Below are positions 18,743-27,877 of a stretch of 64,000 nucleotides of DNA, piece after piece. The first letter of the stretch is position 1. The number at the start of each line of letters is the position of its first letter. Source of the DNA: Barnesiella sp. (lineage in GTDB: Bacteria; Bacteroidota; Bacteroidia; Bacteroidales; Muribaculaceae); assembly GCA_014800945.1 (NCBI GenBank), contig JAAVFD010000027.1:1-64000 (forward strand). Direction: 5' to 3'. The position numbers were made by a program, and so were the translations under genes. The notes beneath the pieces were generated by a model. That model had not been told where the DNA came from. It saw only the letters and a list, made by a program, of their open reading frames with translations, and searched no databases.

Positions 18743-20365
18743 ATGAAATCAAATAAAAGTGCAGCAGTATGGGTGCCTGCAATTGTAGCAGTGGCATTCG
18801 CGGCAGGATTGTTTCTCGGAGCAAGATTTTTTCAAAGTGGTTCTGAATGGAATACAAGAGTGAAAATCGGAGAGATAATGGATTTGATTACTGAAGAATA
18901 TGTTGATGAAGTTAATACCGACAGTATTCTTGAAGTATCCATTCCTGATATCTTGGCTAAACTTGATCCGCACACCGTATATATTCCGGCGTCAGAACTT
19001 CAGGCAACCAACGAGGTGCTGGATGGTTCGTTCGGCGGAATCGGAGTTGTGTTCAGTATGCAGAATGACACAGCAACAGTAATGGAAGTAGTGTCGGGAG
19101 GACCGGCTGAAAAAGTTGGGCTCCTTGCAGGCGACAGAATAGTTACTGTAAATGACTCAGTGGTTGCCGGTATTAAGATTGAAAGTGAGAATATCAGAAA
19201 AAAACTCAAAGGGCCAAAGGGCTCGGCTGTGAAAATTGGTATTAAGAGAAGCAATTCCAAGGACATTCTGTCTTTTGAAGTTGTCAGAGGAGATATTCCT
19301 GTCACTGCAGTAGATGCCTCATATATGATCAGACCCGGTATAGGCTACATAAGAGTCAATAAATTTGGTCGCACCACCTATATGGAATTCATGAACGCAA
19401 TGGTAGGTTTGCGTGCCGCCGGTGCCAAGAGATTGATACTGGATTTACGAGGTAATACCGGGGGATACATGGAACCCGCAATACTGATGGCAAATGAATT
19501 TCTTGGTGCCGGGATGCCAATTGTTTCTACGCACGGAAGGGCGGGAAACATTGAGTCTGATTTTGCCGGCGATGGCCAGGGGGCTTTTGGGGATACCGAA
19601 CTTGTAGTCGTTATAGATGAAGGCAGTGCCAGTGCAAGTGAGATTTTTGCCGGTGCTATTCAGGATAATGATAGAGGACTCATTGTTGGACGTCGTTCAT
19701 TCGGTAAAGGGCTTGTACAGCGGCAGATTGAGCTGCCGGACAGCAGCGCCATCAGATTGACCACCGCGCGCTATTACACTCCATCTGGTAGATGTATTCA
19801 GAAACCATACACTCTTGGCTCGTCTGATGACTATGAACTTGAGATATACACTCGCTTTGACAATGGAGAAGGATTTAGTGCTGACAGTGCGAAGATTGAT
19901 ACAACTAAAATTTTCACGACTGCTGGCGGAAGAGTTGTTTATGGAGGAGGCGGCATTATGCCTGACGTCTTTGTAGCAGGAGACACAACAGGCGTATCAC
20001 CATATTATATTAAGGTGTTTAATGCAGGTATGCTTCATAGATTTGCTTTCTTCTTCACAGACACACATCGCGAATCTTTGTCAAAGGCAGAATCGGTGGA
20101 AGAATTGTTGAGTTTATTACCCTCAGATGAGATTATTTTGAACTCATTTGTAGAGTTTGCGCGTGATAAAGGAAATATTCCTCCGAGGTGGTACTACATA
20201 AACATTTCAAGAGATTTGATTGTTAGACAATTGAAATCACTGATATCAAGTGATGTTCTGGGACAGGCTGCTCTATTTGAAGTGAGCAATGAAAGCGACC
20301 CCGCTATTCTGAGAGCAATTAAAGAACTCTCTGACGGTAACGCTGTTTCACCTGTTTCACAATAA
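18743..20365 (+). CDS. C-terminal processing peptidase, S41 family
   Basis: Envelope serine protease of the CtpA/Prc type. 540 residues. One N-terminal hydrophobic segment (~9-29, signal anchor), a PDZ domain (~90-170) and the protease core. The Ser-Lys dyad is S297 in G-S-A-S-A-S-E and K322 in S-F-G-K-G-L-V-Q, exactly 25 residues apart as in Prc. The tail (~400-540) is helical and probably regulatory. It trims C termini of exported proteins. Nine bases after the deaminase gene, 24 before the cyclo-ligase. Confidence 0.95.
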   Translation: MKSNKSAAVWVPAIVAVAFAAGLFLGARFFQSGSEWNTRVKIGEIMDLITEEYVDEVNTDSILEVSIPDILAKLDPHTVYIPASELQATNEVLDGSFGGIGVVFSMQNDTATVMEVVSGGPAEKVGLLAGDRIVTVNDSVVAGIKIESENIRKKLKGPKGSAVKIGIKRSNSKDILSFEVVRGDIPVTAVDASYMIRPGIGYIRVNKFGRTTYMEFMNAMVGLRAAGAKRLILDLRGNTGGYMEPAILMANEFLGAGMPIVSTHGRAGNIESDFAGDGQGAFGDTELVVVIDEGSASASEIFAGAIQDNDRGLIVGRRSFGKGLVQRQIELPDSSAIRLTTARYYTPSGRCIQKPYTLGSSDDYELEIYTRFDNGEGFSADSAKIDTTKIFTTAGGRVVYGGGGIMPDVFVAGDTTGVSPYYIKVFNAGMLHRFAFFFTDTHRESLSKAESVEELLSLLPSDEIILNSFVEFARDKGNIPPRWYYINISRDLIVRQLKSLISSDVLGQAALFEVSNESDPAILRAIKELSDGNAVSPVSQ

Positions 20366-20389
20366 TTACTGAAGTGAAATTTGTATAAC

Positions 20390-20950
20390 ATGAAGAAAGA
20401 GGATATTAGAAGGAAAATTAGGGCTTCAAAGAGCCTTCTTTCCGATGCTGAAAAGAAATCGGCTGCGGAAAAAGTCTTTTCGCAACTTGAAAAGATGGCT
20501 GCATTTATGCTGTCTGACAGAATACTAATGTATCACTCTTTGCCTGATGAATTGTCAACAGTAGATTTTATTGAGAAATGGTGTGACAGAAAGAGTTTCT
20601 TTCTTCCGAGAGTAAACGGAGTTGGACTTGATATACTGCCTTATGACCGATCTTCACTCCGTCTTGGCTCATTTCAGATAGAGGAACCTCAGGGAGATGA
20701 ACTGACATCTATAGATGAAATTGAGATGGTAGTGGTTCCTGCAGTTGCATATGATCGCTTTGGAAATCGAGTGGGCAGAGGTAAAGGATATTACGATCGC
20801 CTGATGCAGCAGTCGAAGGCACTGAAAGTGGGTATCGGTTATGATTTTCAACTTGTTGATGAAATAGAAGTGGAAGAACATGACGTTCCTGTAGATATCG
20901 TTATAACGGAATCAAAAACTTATCTAATTCGCGGTAAATTCAGAAAATAA
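20390..20950 (+). CDS. 5-formyltetrahydrofolate cyclo-ligase family protein
   Basis: Converts 5-formyl-THF to 5,10-methenyl-THF with ATP, returning the storage folate to use. 186 residues from the ATG at 20390 (an in-frame TTG at 20381 is less likely). The signature G-R-G-K-G-Y-Y-D-R near residue 130 and the N-terminal basic helix K-K-E-D-I-R-R-K-I-R are characteristic. It is the last gene of the long + strand string starting with bioA; a terminator-like hairpin follows. Confidence 0.92.
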   Translation: MKKEDIRRKIRASKSLLSDAEKKSAAEKVFSQLEKMAAFMLSDRILMYHSLPDELSTVDFIEKWCDRKSFFLPRVNGVGLDILPYDRSSLRLGSFQIEEPQGDELTSIDEIEMVVVPAVAYDRFGNRVGRGKGYYDRLMQQSKALKVGIGYDFQLVDEIEVEEHDVPVDIVITESKTYLIRGKFRK

Positions 20951-20977
20951 GGTTGCTTATTTAAAATCATTATAAAT

Positions 20978-21015
20978 AATAGTCGAATTCCTTTGTGAAT
21001 ACGGCTATTTTTTTT
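20978..21015 (+). terminator. Probable terminator after the bioA-cyclo-ligase gene string
   Basis: AATAGTCG (20978-20985) can pair with CGGCTATT (21002-21009) with one G-U wobble, followed by a run of eight T (21008-21015). The loop is long (16 bases), so strength is uncertain. The run overlaps the promoter for feoAB. Confidence 0.5.
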
Positions 21016-21023
21016 CAATTTTG
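20992..21023 (+). promoter_or_regulatory. Promoter for feoAB
   Basis: TTTG (20992-20995), 20 bases, then CAATTTTG (21016-21023), one base off TAnnTTTG. Transcript start would be near 21028, giving a leader of about 20 bases before the ATG at 21049. No clear Fur box was recognised. Confidence 0.55.
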
Positions 21024-21048
21024 CAGTCAAATTCACAATTGCTGATTT

Positions 21049-23454
21049 ATGAGATTAGATGAACTACACTCCGGAGAGACTGCTATCATTGTCAAAATAT
21101 TAGGACATGGAGCTTTTAGAAAGCGTATGATAGAGATGGGCTTTGTAAAGGGTCATGAAATAAAAGTTCTCCTTCATGCTCCTTTGCGTGATCCTATCAA
21201 ATATAGTCTGATGGGATATGAAGTCTCCTTGAGGCGTTCTGAAGCACATCTTGTGGAAGTCCTTCCGGTAGAGGCGGAATCACAAAATTCTGAAGAATCT
21301 GTCTCAGGGCACGAAAAGCAGCAAAATGCAGAAAATGAATACTCTGTCAGGAGAAAAACTATTAACGTGGCTCTTGTTGGTAATCCCAACTGTGGTAAAA
21401 CCTCTCTTTTCAATATCGCTTCCGGAGCAAGAGAGCATGTTGGAAACTATAGTGGTGTAACAGTTGATGCAAAAGAAGGAAAGTTTAATTATAAAGATTA
21501 CACCTTTAACATAGTGGATCTTCCGGGCACATATTCTCTTGCGTCATATTCCCCGGAAGAAAGATATGTAAGAAAATACCTTAGGGATGAAACACCGGAT
21601 GTTATAATAAATGTTGTGGTGGCCTCAAATCTTGAGAGAAATCTCTATCTCACCACAGAGCTCATAGATATGGATAGGAGTATGGTGATTGCTCTCAATA
21701 TGTATGATGAGCTTAAAAAGAGGGGAGATGCCCTTGATTATAAGCTCCTTGGCGAAATGATTGGCGTTCCTGTAGTTCCAACAGTGTCTAAAACCGGAGC
21801 TGGAATCAATAAATTGTTTGACACCGTCATTAATGTATATGAAGGTAAGGAGGACGCTGTTCGTCACATTCATGTGCCCCTTGGCAGTGATGTTGAAAAA
21901 AGTGTATCAGTAATTAAGGATGAAATAAAAAAGGATGATCATATCGGGCGTCATTTCTCACCGAGATACCTTGCCATTAAACTCATTGAGCAGGACAAGG
22001 ATGTGGAAGATGAAGTAAGGAAGCTTCCCGCCGGTGATTCAATAATTAAAATGCGTGACAGTGAATTACAGAGAATAGAAAAAGTTTGTGCCGATGATGT
22101 TTCTTCATTGATTGCTGGAGAAAAATATGGTTTTATAGCCGGTGCTCTTGCAGAAACATTAACTAAGGGTGAGAAAGAAACAAACGAATCAACAAGAATA
22201 ATAGACGCATTTGTCACGAACAAACTATTTGGATTTCCGATATTTCTCCTAATTATGTTTGTTATTTTCTGGGCAACATTTGAATTAGGTTCATATCCAA
22301 TGGAATGGATAGAAAGCCTTGTGGGGTGGATTGCAGGAGTTGTGCAGAATGTTATGCCTGACGGACCGTTAAAGGACCTCATTGCAGATGGAATAATCGG
22401 AGGTGTTGGAGGAGTTATTGTATTTCTGCCGAATATTCTAATTCTTTATTTCTGTATTTCATTTATGGAAGACTCCGGATATATGGCTCGTGCTGCTTTT
22501 ATTATGGATAAGCTGATGCACCGTATCGGTCTTCATGGTAAATCTTTCATACCCCTTGTTATGGGTTTCGGATGTAATGTCCCGGCGATAATGTCAAGCC
22601 GTGCCATAGAGAGCCGGTCAAGCAGAATCATAACTATTCTCATTAATCCCTTTATGTCCTGCTCAGCAAGATTGCCTATATATGTTCTTCTTGTGGGTAC
22701 ATTTTTTGAAAAACATGCTGCTTTGGTTTTTCTGGGACTTTATCTGCTGGGAATTGTAGTCGCTATGGCTACAGCGAGAATCCTCCGAAGTTTTTGGTTC
22801 AAAGAAGATGAAACACCGTTTGTAATGGAGTTGCCACCGTATCGCATACCAACTCTCAAGGCTTCTTTGAGGCACATGTGGGGAAAAGGGGAGCAGTATC
22901 TCAAAAAAATGGGAGGAGTAATTCTCGTTGCCAGCATAATTGTATGGGCACTTGATTATTTCCCTATGCATGATGAGGACTCAACTGCTATTAGCGCGGA
23001 TAGTTATGCAGCGCAGGTAAAATCTGATGATTCTCAGATAGATTTTCAGTCTGATTCTTATCTTGAAATGGCAGGAAAGTTTGTAAATCCTGTAATGGAG
23101 CCGATAGGATTTCACTGGCGAGCATCAGTTGCAGCTTTAGCCGGTGTGCCGGCTAAAGAAATTGTTGTTTCTACGCTCGGAGTGCTTTACACCGGCAACT
23201 CGGAAGTAGAAGATAGTTCACTCGCGGCAAGGATTACCGCTCCAAATCCCGTAACCGGTTATCCCGATTTTACAGCTGCCGCAGCGCTGAGCTTTATGAT
23301 ATTTATATTGTTGTACTGCCCTTGTACAGCAACAGTTATCGCGATTGTGAGAGAGACAGGCAGCTGGAAATATGGCTTGTTCTCTGTAGTTTATAATACG
23401 GTAGTCGCATGGCTGGTGGCATTTGCCGCTTATCGACTAATGTTGCTTGTATAG
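21049..23454 (+). CDS. feoB: FeoA-FeoB fusion ferrous iron transporter
   Basis: Inner-membrane Fe(II) importer. 801 residues. Residues 1-~72 are a FeoA (SH3-like) domain (L-D-E-L-H-S-G-E, G-F-V-K-G-H-E-I), then an acidic/Gln linker. The cytosolic G domain starts near 103: G1 G-N-P-N-C-G-K-T-S at 111-119, G3 D-L-P-G, G4 N-M-Y-D. The membrane part has two Gate motifs with conserved cysteines (G-F-G-C-N-V-P and a C-P-C-T near the end). Fusion of FeoA to FeoB is typical of Bacteroidales. Only 10 bases separate it from the convergent mutS2 gene. Confidence 0.97.
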   Translation: MRLDELHSGETAIIVKILGHGAFRKRMIEMGFVKGHEIKVLLHAPLRDPIKYSLMGYEVSLRRSEAHLVEVLPVEAESQNSEESVSGHEKQQNAENEYSVRRKTINVALVGNPNCGKTSLFNIASGAREHVGNYSGVTVDAKEGKFNYKDYTFNIVDLPGTYSLASYSPEERYVRKYLRDETPDVIINVVVASNLERNLYLTTELIDMDRSMVIALNMYDELKKRGDALDYKLLGEMIGVPVVPTVSKTGAGINKLFDTVINVYEGKEDAVRHIHVPLGSDVEKSVSVIKDEIKKDDHIGRHFSPRYLAIKLIEQDKDVEDEVRKLPAGDSIIKMRDSELQRIEKVCADDVSSLIAGEKYGFIAGALAETLTKGEKETNESTRIIDAFVTNKLFGFPIFLLIMFVIFWATFELGSYPMEWIESLVGWIAGVVQNVMPDGPLKDLIADGIIGGVGGVIVFLPNILILYFCISFMEDSGYMARAAFIMDKLMHRIGLHGKSFIPLVMGFGCNVPAIMSSRAIESRSSRIITILINPFMSCSARLPIYVLLVGTFFEKHAALVFLGLYLLGIVVAMATARILRSFWFKEDETPFVMELPPYRIPTLKASLRHMWGKGEQYLKKMGGVILVASIIVWALDYFPMHDEDSTAISADSYAAQVKSDDSQIDFQSDSYLEMAGKFVNPVMEPIGFHWRASVAALAGVPAKEIVVSTLGVLYTGNSEVEDSSLAARITAPNPVTGYPDFTAAAALSFMIFILLYCPCTATVIAIVRETGSWKYGLFSVVYNTVVAWLVAFAAYRLMLLV

Positions 23455-23463
23455 AAATAGAAT

Positions 23464-25911
23464 TTATCGCAACTCCACAACCGTTATTCCCGCTCCACCG
23501 AATTGCACATGTTCATCGCGGTAAGATTTAACATCTGAAACGGTGTCGAGATATTGCCTTATAGCTTCGCGAAGTGCTCCCGTACCGGTGCCATGAAGTA
23601 TTCTCACCCTTCCCGATGAGAATTGCACTGCATCATCAATGAAATAAGTTACTGCTTGAATAGCTTCATCCACTCTCATACCGCGAACATCAATTTCTGT
23701 ACTGAAATTAAGTTGGCGTTCGCGGCTTGAATCAGAAGTAGCCGAGCTGACGAAAGTTACACTATTATTGGAATTATTAAGCTTCGCATCGGTCAGTTTT
23801 AATCTGTCGGTCTTAACAGATGTTTTCATGACTCCAAAAGCCACAGTAGCATTATTACCGCTTATTTCAAGAATTTCTCCTATAGAGCCTTTACCATCAA
23901 GTTTCACTGTATCACCAACTTGTAGCGGTCGCTCCGCTTCACTGTTTCTTACAGTTCGGATCTGTTTCTTTTTCTTTGGAGCCTTATTCAGCAATGGATG
24001 AGATTCATCTTTAATAGTAGATAAGCTATCCTTATGTTCGGCAAGTTTGCGACGTGCCTCTAATGTTTTTTGTTTTTCAGCCTGAGCTGTGCGTATTTCC
24101 CGGATGGTACGTTCCACAGAGGCGTTGCTTGAAGAAATAATTTTATCTGCTTCCTCTTTGGCTTGTTCAATAATCTCCCTACGTTTCAGACGAAGACTCT
24201 CGGCATCATCCTCATAACGTTCGATAACCTCGTCAAGCCGCTTTTCCTTGCGTTTTATTTCAGTACGCTTGTTTTCCCAGTACTTTCTATCTCGGGCTAT
24301 ATCGAGCAGGTATTTGTCCAGATTGATATAATCACTGCCGACTATACTTTCAGCTTCTTCAATAATATCTGAAGGCAACCCGGTTTTGCGGGCTATTTCA
24401 ACAGCAAACGAACTACCGGGATTACCAATAGATAGTTTGAACAGAGGTTGCATAAGATGGCGGTCATATAGCATGGAACCGTTTACGAGACCATCGGTGT
24501 CTTCCGCAAACTGTTTCAGATTCTGATAGTGGGTGGTTATCACTCCCCACATTTGGGCGTCCGCAAACTTGTGAAGAACAGCCTGTGCTATGGCACCACC
24601 TATTTGCGGTTCTGTTCCGGAACCGAACTCATCAATGAGTATAAGTGAAGTGGGTCTGCCTCTGCCAACAAATAGCTTCATGTTGCGAAGATGGGAACTG
24701 TATGTGCTCAAATCATCCTCTATTGACTGGTTATCACCAATATCAACAAAGATATCATTGAATATCCCGAAATGGGAATTCTCATATACGGGAGGCAGCA
24801 TACCGCATTGAGCCATATATTGAACAATCCCTACGGTTTTGAGACAAACAGATTTACCACCGGCATTCGGACCTGAGATTATAAGTATCCTTTTGGTCTT
24901 AGAGAGATGAATGTCAAGCGGAACAATTTCTCTCCTCTGGGACTTAAGCGATTTCAGGAGAACTGGATGCACTGCGTGATACCACTCAAGTTCTGTTTTC
25001 TTGGACAAATGAGGAAGAGTGCCACCTGAATCGATGGCAAACAGCGCTTTTGCTCTGATAAAATCCAGATGGTCAAGAATATCAATTGATAAAAGAATCT
25101 GAGGAAGAAATGGGCGTAATTTGCTTGAAAGTTCAGTTAGAATGCGAAGAATCTCTCTCTTTTCTTCAAGCTGGAGCTCTCGGATTCTGTTATTTGCTTC
25201 AACAACCTCAGCAGGCTCGATATAAATAGTTTTACCTGAAGCACTTTCATCGTGAACAATTCCCGGCAATCTTCTCTTATTCATGGGGGCGACCGGAAGC
25301 ACTAGCCTGCCGTCACGCATAGCCGGTGATGCATCGGAATCGAGAATGCCTTCTGCTACAGCTTTGGTCATAACCCTTCGCATAGCAGCATTTACTGTTC
25401 CGCTCATAGAGGAGATTGAACGACGTATATCACTCAGTTCAGATGAAGCACTGTCCTTAACGTTGCCGAAGCGGTCAAGAACGCGATCTATCTCTCTTTT
25501 GCAGCCTTCAAATGTTTCTATGCGAATAGCGATAGCATCAAGTTCAGGTAAACGTGAAATACTATCTTCATTTCTCAGTGACCGGAAGAAGCGTGACGTA
25601 TCATCTATACATTCAAGTGCTTTGGCTGTAACAAGCATATCAGCAGGGGAGCAGCTGCTACCGGGCACTTTTAATGATTTCACAATTCTGGCAGCTTCTC
25701 CACAGTTGTTTGCCGGCATGGAGTCGTCTCCGGAAGCTATTTCAGTCATTTCCTTGACAGCAGTCAAAGAACTTTTCACGAGATTGTAATCTGTAAGAAA
25801 TTTCATTTCACTAACTCGCATGGCAGCTCCGGAAGTAGTGCATAGCTTAGCCACTGCCTCCCTTACCTTATCAAAGCCTATCTTGTACTCAAAAGATTCC
25901 GGGTATATCAT
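23464..25911 (-). CDS. mutS2: Endonuclease MutS2
   Basis: MutS-like ATPase without the mismatch-recognition domain, implicated in suppressing recombination and in rescuing collided ribosomes. 815 residues. N-terminal core/clamp helices to ~290; Walker A G-P-N-A-G-G-K-S at 347-354; Walker B I-L-I-D-E-F-G-S-G-T; a charged coiled coil at ~500-640; a basic linker with a KOW-like patch (~660-710); C-terminal Smr nuclease domain (~735-815) with D-V-R-G-M and H-G-T-G-T-G-A-L-R. All expected parts are present. It ends 10 bases from feoB with no visible terminator in between. Confidence 0.96.
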   Translation of the reverse strand: MIYPESFEYKIGFDKVREAVAKLCTTSGAAMRVSEMKFLTDYNLVKSSLTAVKEMTEIASGDDSMPANNCGEAARIVKSLKVPGSSCSPADMLVTAKALECIDDTSRFFRSLRNEDSISRLPELDAIAIRIETFEGCKREIDRVLDRFGNVKDSASSELSDIRRSISSMSGTVNAAMRRVMTKAVAEGILDSDASPAMRDGRLVLPVAPMNKRRLPGIVHDESASGKTIYIEPAEVVEANNRIRELQLEEKREILRILTELSSKLRPFLPQILLSIDILDHLDFIRAKALFAIDSGGTLPHLSKKTELEWYHAVHPVLLKSLKSQRREIVPLDIHLSKTKRILIISGPNAGGKSVCLKTVGIVQYMAQCGMLPPVYENSHFGIFNDIFVDIGDNQSIEDDLSTYSSHLRNMKLFVGRGRPTSLILIDEFGSGTEPQIGGAIAQAVLHKFADAQMWGVITTHYQNLKQFAEDTDGLVNGSMLYDRHLMQPLFKLSIGNPGSSFAVEIARKTGLPSDIIEEAESIVGSDYINLDKYLLDIARDRKYWENKRTEIKRKEKRLDEVIERYEDDAESLRLKRREIIEQAKEEADKIISSSNASVERTIREIRTAQAEKQKTLEARRKLAEHKDSLSTIKDESHPLLNKAPKKKKQIRTVRNSEAERPLQVGDTVKLDGKGSIGEILEISGNNATVAFGVMKTSVKTDRLKLTDAKLNNSNNSVTFVSSATSDSSRERQLNFSTEIDVRGMRVDEAIQAVTYFIDDAVQFSSGRVRILHGTGTGALREAIRQYLDTVSDVKSYRDEHVQFGGAGITVVELR

Positions 25912-26023
25912 AATGCAAAATTAATAAAAATGGGACTATACTGATATACTTGATGTAGATATGCAACATTTTTACATTTAATAGTGTTATATTTTCAGAA
26001 TTAACAAACTAAAACATAAGACT

Positions 26024-26581
26024 ATGAAATCTTTAAATTTCAGATTCTGGGGACAGAATAAATATTGGTGGACCATTTTGATTTTGGGCATTCTGATGGT
26101 TCTTTGTGGTTTTGCATACTGGTTCTGGCCGGTTCAGGGCTTTGCAGTTTCTTCACAGATATTTGGTTGGCTACTTGTTCTGGCCGGCGTTGTTCAGCTT
26201 TGTGCAGCAGCAGGTCCTCACAGACCAAAAGGTTGGGGTTGGTGGATAACTGGTGGTATCATTGATATGTTTATCGGATTCATGCTCGTAAGAAGCGTTA
26301 TTCTTAGTGAAGAGGTTTTCCCATATTTTATAGCTATAATTTTTCTGTTCTGGGGTATAAGTGCAGTATTCAGCGCTATCGATCAAAGAAATAGAAAGTA
26401 CTGGTGGCTGTACTTGATTAACGGTATTCTTATGCTTGTAATCGGCTTCTTCTTCATTGAGGCAGGATATGTGCAGGATATGATGATGACAAGCTTCCTT
26501 ACTTCACTCGCTTTTATTTACTGGGGATTTACATTGGCGATGACTTCCTACGATATGAAACCGATTGAAAAGGACAACTGA
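26024..26581 (+). CDS. HdeD/DUF308 family membrane protein
   Basis: 185 residues with about six hydrophobic helices in paired short repeats, and many Trp near membrane edges (Y-W-W, W-G-W-W). This matches the DUF308 (HdeD-like) family; E. coli HdeD is linked to acid stress, but function in Bacteroidales is unknown. Single-gene unit, divergent from mutS2 and closed by a strong hairpin terminator. Start at 26024 follows an A-rich leader. Confidence 0.82.
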   Translation: MKSLNFRFWGQNKYWWTILILGILMVLCGFAYWFWPVQGFAVSSQIFGWLLVLAGVVQLCAAAGPHRPKGWGWWITGGIIDMFIGFMLVRSVILSEEVFPYFIAIIFLFWGISAVFSAIDQRNRKYWWLYLINGILMLVIGFFFIEAGYVQDMMMTSFLTSLAFIYWGFTLAMTSYDMKPIEKDN

Positions 26582-26610
26582 TAAATAAATCTGCTGTTTA
26601 ATAGTATATA

Positions 26611-26651
26611 GAGACTGAGTTCAATTATTATTTGGGCTCAGTTTCTTATCT
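26611..26651 (+). terminator. Terminator after the DUF308 gene
   Basis: GAGACTGAGTTCAA (26611-26624) pairs with TTGGGCTCAGTTTC (26632-26645) over 14 bp with three G-U wobbles and a 7-base loop, followed by a T-rich tail. Confidence 0.75.
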
Positions 26652-26711
26652 TACATCAGCACTATTCGGTTTAATCTTTTCGTTAAAAAATACAATTATA
26701 GCAAATAAAAT

Positions 26712-26742
26712 ATTGATAATTTGGATTGAGGCTGTATATTTG
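26712..26742 (+). promoter_or_regulatory. Promoter of the WSWGP-repeat protein gene
   Basis: A perfect -7 box TATATTTG (26735-26742) preceded, 19 bases earlier, by ATTG. The transcript would start near 26747 and carry a leader of about 75 bases. Confidence 0.65.
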
Positions 26743-26757
26743 CATAATTAAGCGGTA

Positions 26758-26792
26758 AAGTGTTAAACTTTTGACACTTCATATTGTCAAAA
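26758..26792 (+). promoter_or_regulatory. Alternative hairpins in the leader of the repeat-protein gene
   Basis: AAGTGT (26758-26763) pairs with ACACTT (26774-26779). TTTTGACA (26769-26776) pairs perfectly with TGTCAAAA (26785-26792). The two stems share bases 26774-26776 and cannot form together. Such competing stems are typical of leaders that switch state, but no T run follows and no ligand is known. Confidence 0.4.
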
Positions 26793-26822
26793 TGAAAAAT
26801 AGTTACTAAATTCTAACCCGAT

Positions 26823-27851
26823 ATGAACATCAGAAACTCATTATTTCTCTCCCTGCTCATTATTTCTGCCGGTGTGTGCCGTGCTCAGGGTTATTACGAT
26901 GATGATATATATTTCAATTCATCAAAGGATAAAGATAAAAATGTAGAACTTGCAAAAAAGCAGGCTGAAGAAGCAAAAAAACGGACTTCAAACGGATATA
27001 TACTTTATCCTGTTGCCGACTATGCGGCTGCAGACACTTATGCTCCCGAAGGAAGCTCTACAATCAGTGTTGATGAGTACAATCGCCGTGGAATCTTTGG
27101 CCGCGATACTTTGTCGTCAAAACTGAAAAGTGGCGAATTACAGGATTTCGCTTATACAAGGCAGATTGAAAAGTATTACAACCCGGCGATAGTTGTTGGA
27201 AGTGATGATGCTCAGCTTGCTGACCTCTACTATGCTCAACCCGCAAATGTGAATATCTACGTCAATACTCCGTCTTATGGCTACTGGGGCTATCCATATT
27301 CGTGGGGTGGATGGTATGATCCTTGGTATTCAGGATATTGGGGGTACAATTACTGGGGGCCGTCCTGGTCATGGGGACCAGCTTGGAGTTGGGGACCATC
27401 CTGGTCATGGGGACCAGCTTGGAGTTGGGGACCATCCTGGTCATGGGGGCCTGCATGGAGTTGGGGACCATCCTGGTCATGGGCACCGGCTCGTCCTTAC
27501 AACCCGCGTCATCCGGGAGTTACCGGACATTTACGTCCTTCCTATGGTGTAGCTAACCGTCCGGGTAGCAATAGCCATTTCAATAATAATGGTTATCGTC
27601 CTGCATATAATTCTAACAGGCATAATGGCGCTGTTTCCCGTCCGGCATACAATGGTAATTCCAATAGCAATAATAATAGGGATAATAACTCTTATTCGCG
27701 TCCCGGTAGAAACAATAACGGCAACAATTCTTATAGAAATAACAGCAATAATAACTCTTATCGCAGTAATTCCGGATCACACCGCAGTTCCGGCGGAAGC
27801 TTCAACAGCGGTGGCTCAAGGAGTTCCGGTGGCGGAAGAGGAAGACACTGA
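26823..27851 (+). CDS. Secreted low-complexity protein with Trp/Gly/Pro repeats
   Basis: 342 residues. Signal peptide (residues 1-22, ending in C-R-A-Q). Residues ~25-140 are a mixed domain with a charged segment (A-K-K-Q-A-E-E-A-K-K). Next come Tyr/Trp/Gly-rich sequence and a tandem repeat of S-W-S-W-G-P-A-W-S-W-G-P. The last ~110 residues are almost only Asn, Ser, Gly, Arg and Tyr and end in G-G-G-R-G-R-H. No catalytic motif. The repeats suggest an extracytoplasmic, aromatic-stacking or matrix-like role; that is inference. 26 bases upstream of the FadL-like porin gene, so probably co-transcribed with it. Confidence 0.8.
   Translation: MNIRNSLFLSLLIISAGVCRAQGYYDDDIYFNSSKDKDKNVELAKKQAEEAKKRTSNGYILYPVADYAAADTYAPEGSSTISVDEYNRRGIFGRDTLSSKLKSGELQDFAYTRQIEKYYNPAIVVGSDDAQLADLYYAQPANVNIYVNTPSYGYWGYPYSWGGWYDPWYSGYWGYNYWGPSWSWGPAWSWGPSWSWGPAWSWGPSWSWGPAWSWGPSWSWAPARPYNPRHPGVTGHLRPSYGVANRPGSNSHFNNNGYRPAYNSNRHNGAVSRPAYNGNSNSNNNRDNNSYSRPGRNNNGNNSYRNNSNNNSYRSNSGSHRSSGGSFNSGGSRSSGGGRGRH
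27360..27490 (+). repeat. 36-bp tandem repeat encoding the WSWGP units
   Basis: About three and a half copies of a 36-base unit beginning CCATCCTGGTCATGGGGACC, nearly identical between copies, encode a 12-residue unit. Near-identity at synonymous positions suggests recent expansion or ongoing homogenisation, hence likely copy-number variation between strains. The repeat also creates long meaningless open frames on other strands. Confidence 0.85.
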
Positions 27852-27877
27852 TTTTATAAACTGATTACTATATTCAG

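Noticed and set aside
27262-27486. Repeat-containing frames on the other frames and strand over the WSWGP region
   Set aside because: They stay open only because a 36-base repeat is a multiple of three and stop-free in several frames; only the sense frame has a signal peptide and promoter.
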